This document shows, piece by piece, positions 50,579-59,669 of a stretch of 64,000 nt of DNA. The stretch comes from Streptomyces violascens. Lineage in GTDB: Bacteria; Actinomycetota; Actinomycetes; Streptomycetales; Streptomycetaceae. A program made the translations under genes and the position numbers. The DNA lies in NCBI RefSeq assembly GCF_014649955.1, contig NZ_BMUA01000008.1:233373-297372 (forward strand), given 5' to 3'. Positions within the stretch are counted from its first letter, which is position 1, and every line of letters begins with the position of its first letter. Under the pieces are notes generated by a model. That model saw only the letters and a list, made by a program, of their open reading frames with translations, ran no database searches and had not been told where the DNA came from.

Positions 50579-50781
50579 CCCACTACGCACAGAAGCCCCC
50601 GCCGGAAGAGATGCTCCGGCGGGGGCCCAACCCCAAGACTGTGCACGTCGACAGATGCGGCATGACGCACGGCACCGCCAAAGCCCTCAGCTGCGAGCAA
50701 GCCCTGCACCCCCTCGCCAACGGCATCCCCGTCTGCGAGTTCTGCGCCCCGAGACCGAGCCCGGGGTGCTGGATTAACTAG
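50575..50781 (+). CDS. Small DUF6233-like protein
   Basis: The 68 residues carry the pattern of the Streptomyces DUF6233 group: KTVHVDRCGMTHGTAKALSCEQALHPLANGIPVCEFCAP, with three spaced Cys that could bind zinc. Function is unknown. It is translationally coupled to the excisionase-like gene. Its stop overlaps the end of the convergent small membrane-protein gene by 4 bp. Confidence 0.65.
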   Translation: MTHYAQKPPPEEMLRRGPNPKTVHVDRCGMTHGTAKALSCEQALHPLANGIPVCEFCAPRPSPGCWIN

Positions 50782-50939
50782 CAGTCGTCGTCCCGCTCGG
50801 CCTGCTCCATCGCGGCGATCGTCCGCTTTCGCCAACACCCAGACGGCACGACCGCCACCAGACCCAGCAACATCAGCACGCCTACACCCAGACAAGCGAC
50901 CACCAGGCCGATCGCAGCCATGACGGCCATGCTTCCCAT
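50778..50939 (-). CDS. Small single-pass membrane protein
   Basis: The 53 residues contain one long hydrophobic helix (MAVMAAIGLVVACLGVGVLMLLGLVAVVP) and a charged tail (CWRKRTIAAMEQAERDDD). GGGGGG lies 6 bp before ATG 50937-50939; the longer frame to 51218 is not protein-like upstream of this point. Function is unknown. Confidence 0.5.
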   Translation of the reverse strand: MGSMAVMAAIGLVVACLGVGVLMLLGLVAVVPSGCWRKRTIAAMEQAERDDDC

Positions 50940-51015
50940 GCCACACCCCCCCTGATCACGAAGGGTGGCCAGGCCCGCGGCTGCGATCATCGGCCCGACG
51001 TCGCACCCTGGATCT

Positions 51016-51279
51016 ATGGCCAGTGCGCGGATCGTCGTGCACCGGCCGCGCGGCACCGGCGGTCGGCGGGTAAGTGCCGACGCCCGCCTGCTCGGGCCAG
51101 CATTCAACGACCGCGATCTCGTCGAAATCCTGCGGCGCGCCGGTATCGACGAGACGACCGCCGAGGACTGGGTTGCAGGCGACTCCTCCAGGATCGAATG
51201 GCGCGGCGGCAGGCCCATCAGTACAAGCCGGCGTAACGCGGGCCACGAGTGTGCCCGGAGGGCTCTCGCGACCGCGTGA
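51016..51279 (+). CDS. Conserved small actinobacterial protein
   Basis: The 87 residues (SARIVVHRPRGTGGRRVSADARLLGPAFNDRDLVEILRRAGIDETTAEDWVAG, then RIEWRGG) match a small family often found in Streptomyces, of no known function. It could bind DNA or a partner through its basic N-terminus, which is inference. I start at ATG 51016; the frame extends upstream without homology. Confidence 0.55.
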   Translation: MASARIVVHRPRGTGGRRVSADARLLGPAFNDRDLVEILRRAGIDETTAEDWVAGDSSRIEWRGGRPISTSRRNAGHECARRALATA

Positions 51280-51533
51280 GAGCAACTGCGAACGGGGTTG
51301 GGCCTCCCTCCCCTCCGGGCCCAACTTCAAGCTGCCCATCACAGCGCGCGCGACACGCCCCCAGGGTCCGTGCACTCGACCGAGCAACAGTCAGAGCACT
51401 TCGCTGACGTCCGGCCTTCCCGCCATGGGAGTGCGAGGCAGTGACCAAGCCGCATACTCGACACGAGGCCGGCCCGTCCCCACCGTCCCGCGAGCAGTCC
51501 CGCCGGTCCCGCCTGCCGGTAGCTATGAGAGCG

Positions 51534-52226
51534 CTAGCTCTCGTCTGCGAGTCCCGCATCGATCGTCGGCTGGATGAAGGCCGCTGACACACCGTCACTA
51601 CCGACCGCGGGGCGCTCACCCGGCACAGGGAGAGGGAGACCGAGCCTGATCGTCGCTGTCGTCCCGGTCCTCGGGTCCGGGTTCGAGTCTTTCAAGAAAC
51701 TGCCCCCCGGTGCCGACTGCGTGGTGAACCTGCTTCCCGCAGGGAGTTCGCTGAAATGCACCTTGTACTGCCCATGGGCCAGGTTGTCGAATGCGTAATG
51801 GCCGTTGGCGTCGCTCGCCGTGGGCTGGACCGTGTTTCCGTCGGCGTCCTTGGCCGAAGCTCCGGTCGCCGTCAGCAGGGAGACCTTCACGCCCGCAACA
51901 CCAGGTTCGCCGGTGTCCTGCCGTCCGTCGCCGTTCTCATCAAACCAGACGAAGTCACCCAGCGCGTATTTGATCAGCGCACTCGCCGCGGTGGCGGAGG
52001 CGGGGCCCGTCGGGCGGCCGACGAGGGGCAGGTGAGCCGTGGTGGTGCCGGACGGCATCGCGACCGCGCGGCCGCCGGTGACGGCTTGCCCAGCGTGAGC
52101 CGTGCCCACCACCGCGATCGGCATCAACAGGCTGCCGGCCGCGGCCAGCAGGCTGACAGCGGTCCGGGCCGCCGGACGGCGCGGCGCCCGCGTACCAGGG
52201 CCGGAGCGTGTCCAGGTTCGGTTCAC
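51534..52226 (-). CDS. Secreted protein with a single SdrD_B (Cna-B-like) domain
   Basis: The 230-residue protein has a long signal peptide (ARTAVSLLAAAGSLLMPIAVVGTAHAG) and one SdrD_B domain: YALGDFVWFDENGDGRQDTGEPGVAGVKVSLLTATG, then GHYAFDNLAHGQYKVHFSELPAG. Asp-rich loops (DENGDGRQD) probably bind calcium. There is no LPxTG sorting signal or C-terminal membrane anchor, so it is probably released. The GTG at 52224-52226 follows GGAAAGG; the extension to 52325 is not conserved. Confidence 0.82.
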   Translation of the reverse strand: MNRTWTRSGPGTRAPRRPAARTAVSLLAAAGSLLMPIAVVGTAHAGQAVTGGRAVAMPSGTTTAHLPLVGRPTGPASATAASALIKYALGDFVWFDENGDGRQDTGEPGVAGVKVSLLTATGASAKDADGNTVQPTASDANGHYAFDNLAHGQYKVHFSELPAGSRFTTQSAPGGSFLKDSNPDPRTGTTATIRLGLPLPVPGERPAVGSDGVSAAFIQPTIDAGLADES

Positions 52227-52617
52227 CGTGGAGCCTTTCCGTTCGGGGCAGGTGGATCGGCCTGTTTCCCCGCCCCCGTGACGCTCACTTACGCGGAAAC
52301 TTCCGTCTCGCGTAAATTGCCCCAAGGACTCATAGGTATGTAGTCATCACTCCATCAAGCGGCATAGTGGACACCAGTCCCCATTCGCTTCTGCCGACAT
52401 CGCAGCGCCCCAACCCGCTTCGCCGCGAACAGTCACGGATCAACAGAGCCTCAACGCAGGCCGCCGTCCAGGGCGGACATGTGCCGATTCGGACCACGCT
52501 GTCGGGACCCCCACCGAAGTGGGCAACGCCCGCCCCGGCCCTTTCCGGTCCCGGCTGTTCGCAGCGCGTCGGGCAGTTCAGCGCGTCGGCTGATTTTCGT
52601 GCCCGGGTGGCTGGTGG

Positions 52618-52779
52618 GGGGGCGGGGAAGGCGGCGTGGATCCGGAAGCCGCCGTCGTCGAGGGGGCGGGCCAGGAAGGTGCCGCCGAGCAAGTGGGCAC
52701 TTTCGCGGAGACCGGTGAGGCCATGCCCGCCGGAGACCACCATGGGTGGCCTCGCGCCAAGGCCAGGGGTCCCCTCTCC
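52618..52779 (-). pseudogene. C-terminal fragment of a NarL-type sensor kinase
   Basis: VVSGGHGLTGLRESAHLLGG followed by TFLARPLDDGGFRIHAAFPAP is the G2 box and last strand of a two-component histidine-kinase ATPase domain. The N box, H box and membrane domain are missing, and the flanking frame is not protein-like. A remnant only; the rest of 52227-52986 holds nothing else I recognise. Confidence 0.55.
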
Positions 52780-52986
52780 GTCCTTCTGGTTCGGCGGAGA
52801 CCGATGAGGAACAGGACGCCGGGCAGGGCATGTGGTGGCACCTCGTCGACCGAAGGGCGCGGCGCGCCCGAACTGACGGAACCCACTCCAGGAGCCCGCT
52901 GAAGCCCTTACCGCAGGGCGTACGACGGGCGTTCTGAGGGAGCCATCGCCGGAAACGAGGAGAAGGCCGGGTCGCACCGGTTCTTC

Positions 52987-53745
52987 CTACTCCGCACGAT
53001 CGAGGGTGTCGGGGGCCAGGCGGCGGGCGAGGAGATCGCGGGCGAGGTCGGACAGGGGGTGGCCGTAGGTGGCGGCGTGGGCTCGCAGGCGGAGGAGAGC
53101 CTGGCCCATGGGGATGCCCAGTTCACTGGCGAGGAAGCCGGTGGCCTGGTGGACTTCGGCGCGGTACAGGCGCAGGCCGGTGACCGCTCCGCCGTCGTCG
53201 GCCGAGGTGATCAGCTCGGTGTACAGCAGGTGCACCAGGGTGCGGCCCACACGGTCAAGTCCGCGGCGTTGGGCGGGGGTGAGGGGGCCGGGGGCCGTTC
53301 GGTAGCCGGTGAGCACGCCGATGGTGGCGGCGCCCAAGCGCAGAGGGGCGGCGATGAGGGCGCGGACCGGGGTACGTGCGGCGGCCGGCAGGAAGAGAGG
53401 CCAGCGGGCCGGGTCGGCGGCGGGCAGGTCCGGTTCGGACAGGGTGCGGCCCTGCTTTACGGCTTCGAGGGCGGGGCCGTCGCCCAGGGTGTACTGCAGG
53501 TTGTCCAGTTCGGGGCCCAGGCCCTCGGCCGGGTCGCACCACAGCAGTTCGAGGTGGCCGTCGGCGGCGAGCATGTTCAGGGTGAGAGCGTCGAGGCCGA
53601 GCAGGCGGGCGGCCCCGGGAGGGACGGCGGTGTCCGGGCCGTGTCCGTTGCGGGCGGCCAGGTGTGCGCGGGCCAGTAATTCGCTCAGCCCGTCCTTGGG
53701 TGGCGGGGCGGCGCCGGAGGCGGCGTCCCGTTCCTCGCGCGTCAT
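52987..53745 (-). CDS. GAF-ANTAR regulator, downstream copy
   Basis: The 252 residues have a GAF-like sensor (LGLDALTLNMLAADGHLELLWCDPAEGLGPELDNLQYTLGDGPALEAV, ALIAAPLRLGAATIGVLTGYR). The C-terminal ANTAR domain is EVHQATGFLASELGIPMGQALLRLRAHAATYGHPLSDLARDLLARRL. ANTAR domains bind paired RNA hairpins and prevent terminator formation. It starts 1 bp after the stop of the related upstream gene, so both are made from one mRNA. Target RNAs are unknown. Confidence 0.85.
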   Translation of the reverse strand: MTREERDAASGAAPPPKDGLSELLARAHLAARNGHGPDTAVPPGAARLLGLDALTLNMLAADGHLELLWCDPAEGLGPELDNLQYTLGDGPALEAVKQGRTLSEPDLPAADPARWPLFLPAAARTPVRALIAAPLRLGAATIGVLTGYRTAPGPLTPAQRRGLDRVGRTLVHLLYTELITSADDGGAVTGLRLYRAEVHQATGFLASELGIPMGQALLRLRAHAATYGHPLSDLARDLLARRLAPDTLDRAE

Positions 53746-53746
53746 G

Positions 53747-54481
53747 TCACGACACCGTGTCGAGCTCGGCCGGGACGGATCCTCGCGTGATCTGGGCTGC
53801 CAGTTCGGTGAGTTTCTGCTGTCGGGAGCGTGCGTGGCCGCGCAGCCGCACGAATGCCTCTTCCACGTCGATGCCCAGACGGGAAGCGAGTACGCCCTTG
53901 GCCTGTTCGATCACGATGCGGGACTCCAAGGCTGTCTCCAGCTCACAGATGACCTCGTCCTTGGCGAGGAGGGTCTGGCGGTGTTGCAGGCAGACTCCGG
54001 CAGCATCGGCCAGGACCTGTGCCAGGCACAGGTCCTCCCGCGTCGGCACACGTCCGGTGCTGAGCAGGTTGAGGGCGCCGAGCGGGTGCTGCGGGGTGCG
54101 CAGGGGCACGGCGGCGACGTTGGTGATGCCGGCGGCCAGCGCGCGTGGGGTGAAGCGGGGCCAGCGCCGGCGGCTGGGGCGGTCGGCGCGCAGCAGGACC
54201 GGGGCCAGGGCGTTGCCCGTGCGGGTGCTGTCCACGCAGGGGCCTTCGTCCAGTTCGAGTTGGTCCTCCTCCAGGCGGCGGCACGTTTCGTCGGAGGCGG
54301 TGACGTAGTCGACCTGTCCGGTCTCGTCGAGGATGGTGACCCCGGCCGAGCTCACGCCCAGCAGGCTGACCGCGTGCGTGGTCAGATCGTGCAGCAGTTC
54401 CAGTACGTCGAAACCGTCCGCGCGGGCGGCCAGGTCGACCACGGCCTGGGCGGCGAGGACGTCGTGTCGCATGGCAGACAT
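53747..54481 (-). CDS. GAF-ANTAR regulator, upstream copy
   Basis: The 244 residues have a GAF domain (DLTTHAVSLLGVSSAGVTILDETGQVDYVTASDETCRRLEEDQLELDEGPC, VAAVPLRTPQHPLGALNLLSTG). A canonical ANTAR domain follows (ALESRIVIEQAKGVLASRLGIDVEEAFVRLRGHARSRQQKLTELAAQI). It probably acts as an RNA-binding antiterminator responding to a ligand. I start at MSAMRHDVLA (ATG 54479-54481); the longer frame to 54808 is not conserved. Confidence 0.88.
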   Translation of the reverse strand: MSAMRHDVLAAQAVVDLAARADGFDVLELLHDLTTHAVSLLGVSSAGVTILDETGQVDYVTASDETCRRLEEDQLELDEGPCVDSTRTGNALAPVLLRADRPSRRRWPRFTPRALAAGITNVAAVPLRTPQHPLGALNLLSTGRVPTREDLCLAQVLADAAGVCLQHRQTLLAKDEVICELETALESRIVIEQAKGVLASRLGIDVEEAFVRLRGHARSRQQKLTELAAQITRGSVPAELDTVS

Positions 54482-55189
54482 CGGAAAGTCCGTTCCGTCG
54501 CCTCCCGGACACGTGGCAGCGAGCAGGGGCCGGGCCCGCGGGAGAACGCGCTGAGAGGCGCGCCGAAGTAGGGCCGACTGCAGAGAGCCGTGTGGTGCCC
54601 GCTGACGGAAAGCTCCGGACGTCGCCTCGATTCCTGCCTGCCCGCCCGAGTCGTCACTGTGGCCAGTTCCATCCCGCCCGGACGACTCACGGTACGCAAC
54701 CGAGCGTAGCCCCCTCCCAGCGGCAGAGAGCCGGCTTCGGAGCCGGAAGTTCAGCCATCTTTTGCACCGGCCACGGGAAGGGCCTGGCAGCGACACCGAA
54801 CTGGCCACCCCACTGACCGGGTGATGACCTGGAGGGAGTCACTCTGCTGCTCGCAGCCGCCAACCTCGACCCACGCCGCGACACCGCCCCCGACCGACGC
54901 TGGCTTGCCCGCCCGCTGTCGAACTGCTGAACCTCGGCTGCGGCCCGCCTCCGTGTTCCACTGCCTCAGTGTCTCGCCGCCGTGACTGAGCTTCCACCGG
55001 TGCGGTGATCTCGGCGATGTGGTGCCCTCGAGGAACTCGACGTGGATGGCGCCAGCCGACGGGGACACAGCGGCCGCTGCCGTAACTGGCCCGCTGCGGT
55101 GGCGGACTTGGCGGCCAGTCGTGCGGGGCTTGGCCGCTCACCCGGTTTCCGGCTGGAGGGCTTGGCGGGGCCGCGGGTCGCATGTCACC
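54482..55189. other. Intergenic stretch without a recognised gene
   Basis: About 700 bp upstream of the GAF-ANTAR pair. Both strands carry only short Arg/Pro-rich frames. The promoter of the ANTAR operon should lie at its left end. I see no repeat or RNA gene. Confidence 0.45.
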
Positions 55190-55353
55190 AGGTGCGCTGG
55201 ACCCGCGTGGTGTCCCTCGACACGCACCTCGCCAACATCGGCAGCCGTTCGGCGTTCCTCACCGAGGAACGCCATCGGCTACGCGAAGCCCTCCCGGGCG
55301 ACGCGGTGGAGGAGACCTACCTGGCCGGTCTGCTGGTGGCCGCTCGACCATAG
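55190..55353 (+). pseudogene. Probable C-terminal fragment of a SAM-dependent methyltransferase
   Basis: WTRVVSLDTHLANIGSRSAF followed by LTEERHRLREALPGDAVEETYLAGLLVAARP resembles the end of TAM-like class I methyltransferases: a D-x-x-L-A-x-I helix, then a terminal strand ending VATR. The SAM-binding domain is absent upstream. Low confidence. Confidence 0.35.
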
Positions 55354-55432
55354 CCCTGCGTGGCATCCCCGAGGACCGGCCGGGACGACACGGTCAGGTA
55401 GAGATGTCGAATGGTCGACCGCCGTCAGACAG

Positions 55433-56938
55433 TTACGCGGCCAGGGCCTGGTGCCCGTCCGGGCGCGACGGCAGCTTTACGTCAGCCCATGCCTCCGCAT
55501 GCTTGAAGCGCCTGGGCCGCGCGCCCCGGCCCGGCTGGCGCGCCGGGAGGGGGGCGGAGGAGTTGGCTGCTGTCCGGTTTTCGTAGTGTGCGAGCACGCG
55601 GCGCAGCGCCTGTCTGATGTGGCTCGCCGGCTCGTCGATGCAGATGCGCTCTTCGGCGTAGGCGTGGACCAGATCATGGAGTCGGTACCATCCGGGCCCG
55701 GTCCGTTCGGCGAGGTGTGCCGCAGCGAGCGTGTCGAGGTTGCGTCGGGCAGTCGCGACGGGCTGGTCGGCCAGGGCGGCTACCGCGTGGACGTCCAGTT
55801 CGTGCGGGGGGTGCAGGGCCAGCAGTCGCAGCAGCCGTCGAGCTCCTGTGGGCAGTTGCATGTCGGAGGCGGCGAGCGAGGCTCGGGCGCCGCCTTCCAT
55901 GGCCAAGGTGGTCAAGGGTTCGCGGTAGTAGTCGGCGAGCGCCCATGCGGGGTGTTCCCGCATATGGCGACCGATGATCGACAGGGCGAGTGGGTGATGG
56001 CCCAGCAGGTCGGTGATGCGGTGGGCGGAGGCGGCGTCGGACCCCAGCCGTTGCGCTCCTGCGACCGTGCGCAGGAGTTCCAGGGACTCGTCGGGGCTGA
56101 GCGTGGGGACCGGAAGCTTCGTCAGGCCGTCCAGGCCGCGCAGGGTCTGGCGAGTGGTGATGACGGTGCGGCACGTCCGTGCTGTTCCGGGCAGCAGGGG
56201 GCGCAGCTGGTCCTCGTCGGCGACGTCGTCCAGCATCACCAATGCTTGGGTGTCTGCGAGGAGTTGACGGTAGAGGGCCGCTCGGGCGTCGAGGCCGTAG
56301 GGGATCCGGTCACCGCTCACGCCCAGCAGGCGCAGGAAGGACTCCAGCACGGCCGTCGGGTCGGCCGCTGGGCCGTCCACGCCGCATCCGCGCAGTTGGG
56401 CGAAGAGCACCGGGCCCGCTATCTTTCCTGCCGCGATGAGGCGGTGTCCGATGTGGAAGGCCAGCGCGCTTTTGCCCGCCCCTGCCATCCCTTCGAGGAC
56501 TACGGCCCGGCCTGCGCCCCCGGCGCCGAGCAGCGCGTCGGCTTGTCGCAGCAAACCGGCCCTGCCGATGAGCGGGGGTCGGGTGTCGGGGAGCCGGTCG
56601 TAGGCGCTGACCTGGGCGGCCGCCTCGGCCTCGCCGAGCACGGCGCGCAACGCCTGGCGCCAGGCGGAAAGGGAAGCCTCGTCTCCCTCGACGAGCGCGT
56701 GCACCACCGCAAGGAGCAGGTCGGTGTTGGGCCGGCGGCGGCCGACCTGGAAGCAGTTGCCCACCGTGGACCGGGCGGGCCACTCGCTGCGTGGCCGCCC
56801 GGCCTTGTGCCACGCGGTGTGGACGCGCCGCGTTATCTCCGTGATCGACGGGTTGCCCGCCCATGCCTTCAACAGTCTCAGTTCCGCGATGAATTCATCC
56901 ATCGTGCGAGCTCTGCCCGGATCCAGTGCCTGCGGCAC
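55433..56938 (-). CDS. NB-ARC STAND-type transcriptional regulator
   Basis: The 501-residue protein has an N-terminal HTH-like module (FIAELRLLKAWAGNPSITEITRRVHTAWHK, then RSTVGNCFQVGRRRPNTDLLLAVV). An NB-ARC ATPase follows: Walker A VVLEGMAGAGKSALAFHIG, Walker B QALVMLDDVADEDQL, sensor TVITTRQTLRG, GLPL-like HHPLALSIIG. A winged helix is near the C-terminus (TGPGWYRLHDLVHAYAEE). It resembles AfsR-like regulators without the SARP domain or TPRs. I chose GTG 56936-56938, 5 bp after GGGGGAGGGG. Confidence 0.8.
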   Translation of the reverse strand: MPQALDPGRARTMDEFIAELRLLKAWAGNPSITEITRRVHTAWHKAGRPRSEWPARSTVGNCFQVGRRRPNTDLLLAVVHALVEGDEASLSAWRQALRAVLGEAEAAAQVSAYDRLPDTRPPLIGRAGLLRQADALLGAGGAGRAVVLEGMAGAGKSALAFHIGHRLIAAGKIAGPVLFAQLRGCGVDGPAADPTAVLESFLRLLGVSGDRIPYGLDARAALYRQLLADTQALVMLDDVADEDQLRPLLPGTARTCRTVITTRQTLRGLDGLTKLPVPTLSPDESLELLRTVAGAQRLGSDAASAHRITDLLGHHPLALSIIGRHMREHPAWALADYYREPLTTLAMEGGARASLAASDMQLPTGARRLLRLLALHPPHELDVHAVAALADQPVATARRNLDTLAAAHLAERTGPGWYRLHDLVHAYAEERICIDEPASHIRQALRRVLAHYENRTAANSSAPLPARQPGRGARPRRFKHAEAWADVKLPSRPDGHQALAA

Positions 56939-56975
56939 GAATACCCCTCCCCCGGGGACAGTTCTGACCTGAACT

Positions 56976-56997
56976 ACTTGGAACGTTCGTTTCAAGT
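56976..56997 (-). promoter_or_regulatory. Palindrome upstream of the STAND regulator
   Basis: ACTTG and CAAGT flank a nested GAACGTTC palindrome, 38 bp before the STAND regulator start. It may be an autoregulatory operator; this is inference from position. Confidence 0.35.
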
Positions 56998-57208
56998 TAG
57001 GAGGAGGGCGCCCGCAACTGTCAAGCCAGTTTCACGCCTTGAGCCCCTGCTCGGGTCCGCGTCCAGGATCGTCCACGATCCACCCGGGCCCCGCCGTCTG
57101 TCCTGATGCTGAGTGTCGATTACTCGTCAGCACCGGTGAGGCAGCGCCGCCTTCCGTGCAGCGCGCCAAGCGCCAGATCCAGCCCCAGACAGGAGTCAGT
57201 GCTCCCTC

Positions 57209-57619
57209 ATGCCCGGAATCGGTGTATCGCTCAGTCCCGCCGGAGGAAGCGTGTCCGTCGGCCACGCCCGCGACCACTCGGTCACCATCGACCGGCCCAA
57301 GGAGAAGGACGGGACCGACGCCGGCCCGATGGGCGGAGAGCTGCTTCTGCTCTCCCTCGGCGGCTGCTACCTCAGTACGTTCCTGGCCGCACTGCAGGCC
57401 GAGGATCCCGAAGCCGACGCCCGGGATGTGCACGTGCGGGTCGAGGGCACCCTCGTCCCCGCGCCGACCCGCTTCTCGGAGATCGCCGTGACGGTGTCCG
57501 CGCCCGCCGCCCTGCGCGATCTGATCTCCAAGCCCCTACTCAAGGCCGAGCGAGGCTGCATCGTCCACAACTCGATCCGCGACGCCATCGCCGTCCACTT
57601 CACCCACGCGTGGTTCTGA
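57209..57619 (+). CDS. OsmC-family protein
   Basis: The 136-residue protein has the OsmC fold: GPMGGELLLLSLGGCYLSTFLAAL with the redox Cys, and the second Cys in KAERGCIVHNSI. OsmC/Ohr proteins reduce organic hydroperoxides through this Cys pair; some handle other thiol substrates. It opens a co-directional cluster, with 28 bp to the FAD protein. Confidence 0.85.
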   Translation: MPGIGVSLSPAGGSVSVGHARDHSVTIDRPKEKDGTDAGPMGGELLLLSLGGCYLSTFLAALQAEDPEADARDVHVRVEGTLVPAPTRFSEIAVTVSAPAALRDLISKPLLKAERGCIVHNSIRDAIAVHFTHAWF

Positions 57620-57647
57620 CGCTTCCGTACCCCAAGGAGACAAAACC

Positions 57648-59669
57648 GTGGAGAACATGACCGTGGAAATGCAGCACGCCCCCTTGCACGACGGCGTGCA
57701 GACCACGATGCCCGCCGCAGTCACCGCCGCCGAGCGCATCACCATCGTGGGAGCCGGCTTCTCCGGCACCCTCACCGCCATACGGCTGCTCCAGTTCGCC
57801 CAGTCGCCACTGGAGATATGCCTGATGGAGCGCGAGGAGGGATACCGCTACGGCGGCCTCGCCTTCGGCCAGGCGTCCACCAACTGGGAGCACATGCTCA
57901 ACATCCAGGCCGGCCGCATCACCCTGCGCCGCGAGCGCCCCGAGGACTTCCTGGAGTGGGCCAACGAGGAGGCAGACCGCTCCAGTTGGCCACTCACGTG
58001 GCAGTACCACACCTTCGGTGTGGCCTGCGTGGTGCCCCGGCGGATTTTCCGGCAGTACCTCGCCGAACGGCTGCGCGGCGCCGTGGCCGATGCCCGCCCC
58101 GATGTCTCCCTGCGCGAGCTGAGCGGCGAAACCATCGACGTACGGGCCGAGGGTGAGCGCTATGTGGTCAAGTACGCCGATGCCGGTCCGCAGGGCGCCA
58201 TCCACGAATTGCCGTCCGACCGGGTGATCCTGGCGACGGGGCATCTGGCCCCGGTCCAGGCACCCTTCTACCACCAGGTCAAGGACTCCGACCGCTTCAT
58301 CGCGGACCCCTACTCCCCCGATGCCCAGGAGCGCTTTGGGGCCGTGGGCCCCGACGAGACGGTGCTGGTCACCGGCTCGGCCCTGTCCTCCTTCGACACC
58401 GTGGTCTCGCTCGTCCACTCCGGGCACACCGGGCAGATCCTCATCTGCTCCCGCGGCGGCCACATGCACGACACCTACCCGACCGACCACGAGCACGACA
58501 TCTGGCAGGCCCGGCGCCCCCCTTTCCTCGATACCGAGAACCTCACCCCGGAGGCGGTCGTCGAGGGCATCAAGGCGGAGTACGCCCATCTGCGCGCCGA
58601 GCACGGGCCGGGCGGCAGCGGCAGCGCGCACGACGCCGTCTTCGCCGAGCGCGTCATGAAGGCGTGGGAGCCCTACGTCATCGAGCTGGTGTCCCGGATG
58701 GACGGCGCCGATGTGCGGATGCTCCTCGACAGGTACAAGAGCCTGATCGTCACCAACCGCACCAGCACGGTGCGGGAGATCGGCAGCGTGGTCCGCGACC
58801 GGATGCGCGGCTTCAACGGAGCTCCCAAGACGGTCAGCGTCGTAGCGGCCGGCATCCAGGACATGCGGCTGGTCGAGGACGGCACCAGGATCCGCGTGGT
58901 CTTCGCCGACCGGGACGACGTGATCGTCGACCGCGTCGTCAACTGCCTGGGAAACAACACGGATTACGAGCGGACGGGCCATCCGCTGTGGAGCGCACTG
59001 GTCCACGGCCGGAAGTTCGCACAGCCCCAGTCGAAGACCCACCGGGGCATCGAGGTCGGCCAGCACGGACAGCTGGTCACCGCGGACGGCGAGACGGCGC
59101 GCGACCTCTTCTGCGTCGGCCCGATGCGACAGGGCGACGAGACCACCCGGCGCGGCCGGCTCGGCGCCTTCGTCTTCAGCATCGGCACCTTGCGCAACCA
59201 GTGCTTCGACACCGCCATGGAAGTCCTGCGCCGTGTCAGGTCGGCGAGCGACGGGGAGCAGATGAACATTCCGGAAGGGATCCACCACTGCCTGACCCGC
59301 AGCAGCGACTGGATCGTCAGCGACCTGCGCCTGAGGGCCAAAGAGGCCGACGTCGAGCGGCTGCGGCACCGGATCCTCAGCTACGCCCGGGAAACCGCCT
59401 ACCCGCACACGGTCGACCTCCTCCAGGCGGAGGACCGCAGCGAGCGCGAGAAGCACCGGGGCATCCTCGGCGAGGACTTCGCGCAGTTCGGGTCCGCCCT
59501 CGCCCGTGAGTTCGGCCTGAGTGCCGAGCAGGCCCGGCGGGCCGTGTCCCTGCTGGCGACGGTCGTGGAGAAGCACGCGGTGCACAACCTGTGCGACATC
59601 ACCAAGCTGGCGGGCTGGGACGCGCAGTACGGCGACCAGGTCAAGCACGCGCCGAAGAAGGACGCCTGA
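57648..59669 (+). CDS. FAD/NAD(P)-binding protein
   Basis: The 673-residue protein starts with a Rossmann dinucleotide fingerprint (ITIVGAGFSGTLTAIRLLQF) and continues with DRVILATGHLAPVQAP and TVLVTGSALSSFDTVVSLVHSG, a second Rossmann motif. It belongs to the FAD-NAD(P)-binding (PF13454-like) oxidoreductases, which often act with transport or peptide-modifying systems. The GTG at 57648 has AAGGAG 8 bp upstream. It overlaps the start of the phosphatase-permease gene (TGATG). The reaction is unknown. Confidence 0.82.
   Translation: MENMTVEMQHAPLHDGVQTTMPAAVTAAERITIVGAGFSGTLTAIRLLQFAQSPLEICLMEREEGYRYGGLAFGQASTNWEHMLNIQAGRITLRRERPEDFLEWANEEADRSSWPLTWQYHTFGVACVVPRRIFRQYLAERLRGAVADARPDVSLRELSGETIDVRAEGERYVVKYADAGPQGAIHELPSDRVILATGHLAPVQAPFYHQVKDSDRFIADPYSPDAQERFGAVGPDETVLVTGSALSSFDTVVSLVHSGHTGQILICSRGGHMHDTYPTDHEHDIWQARRPPFLDTENLTPEAVVEGIKAEYAHLRAEHGPGGSGSAHDAVFAERVMKAWEPYVIELVSRMDGADVRMLLDRYKSLIVTNRTSTVREIGSVVRDRMRGFNGAPKTVSVVAAGIQDMRLVEDGTRIRVVFADRDDVIVDRVVNCLGNNTDYERTGHPLWSALVHGRKFAQPQSKTHRGIEVGQHGQLVTADGETARDLFCVGPMRQGDETTRRGRLGAFVFSIGTLRNQCFDTAMEVLRRVRSASDGEQMNIPEGIHHCLTRSSDWIVSDLRLRAKEADVERLRHRILSYARETAYPHTVDLLQAEDRSEREKHRGILGEDFAQFGSALAREFGLSAEQARRAVSLLATVVEKHAVHNLCDITKLAGWDAQYGDQVKHAPKKDA

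Noticed and set aside
57600..59648. Minus-strand 682-residue frame opposite the FAD protein
   Set aside because: A mirror frame caused by third-position GC. No motif; the plus strand has two Rossmann fingerprints.
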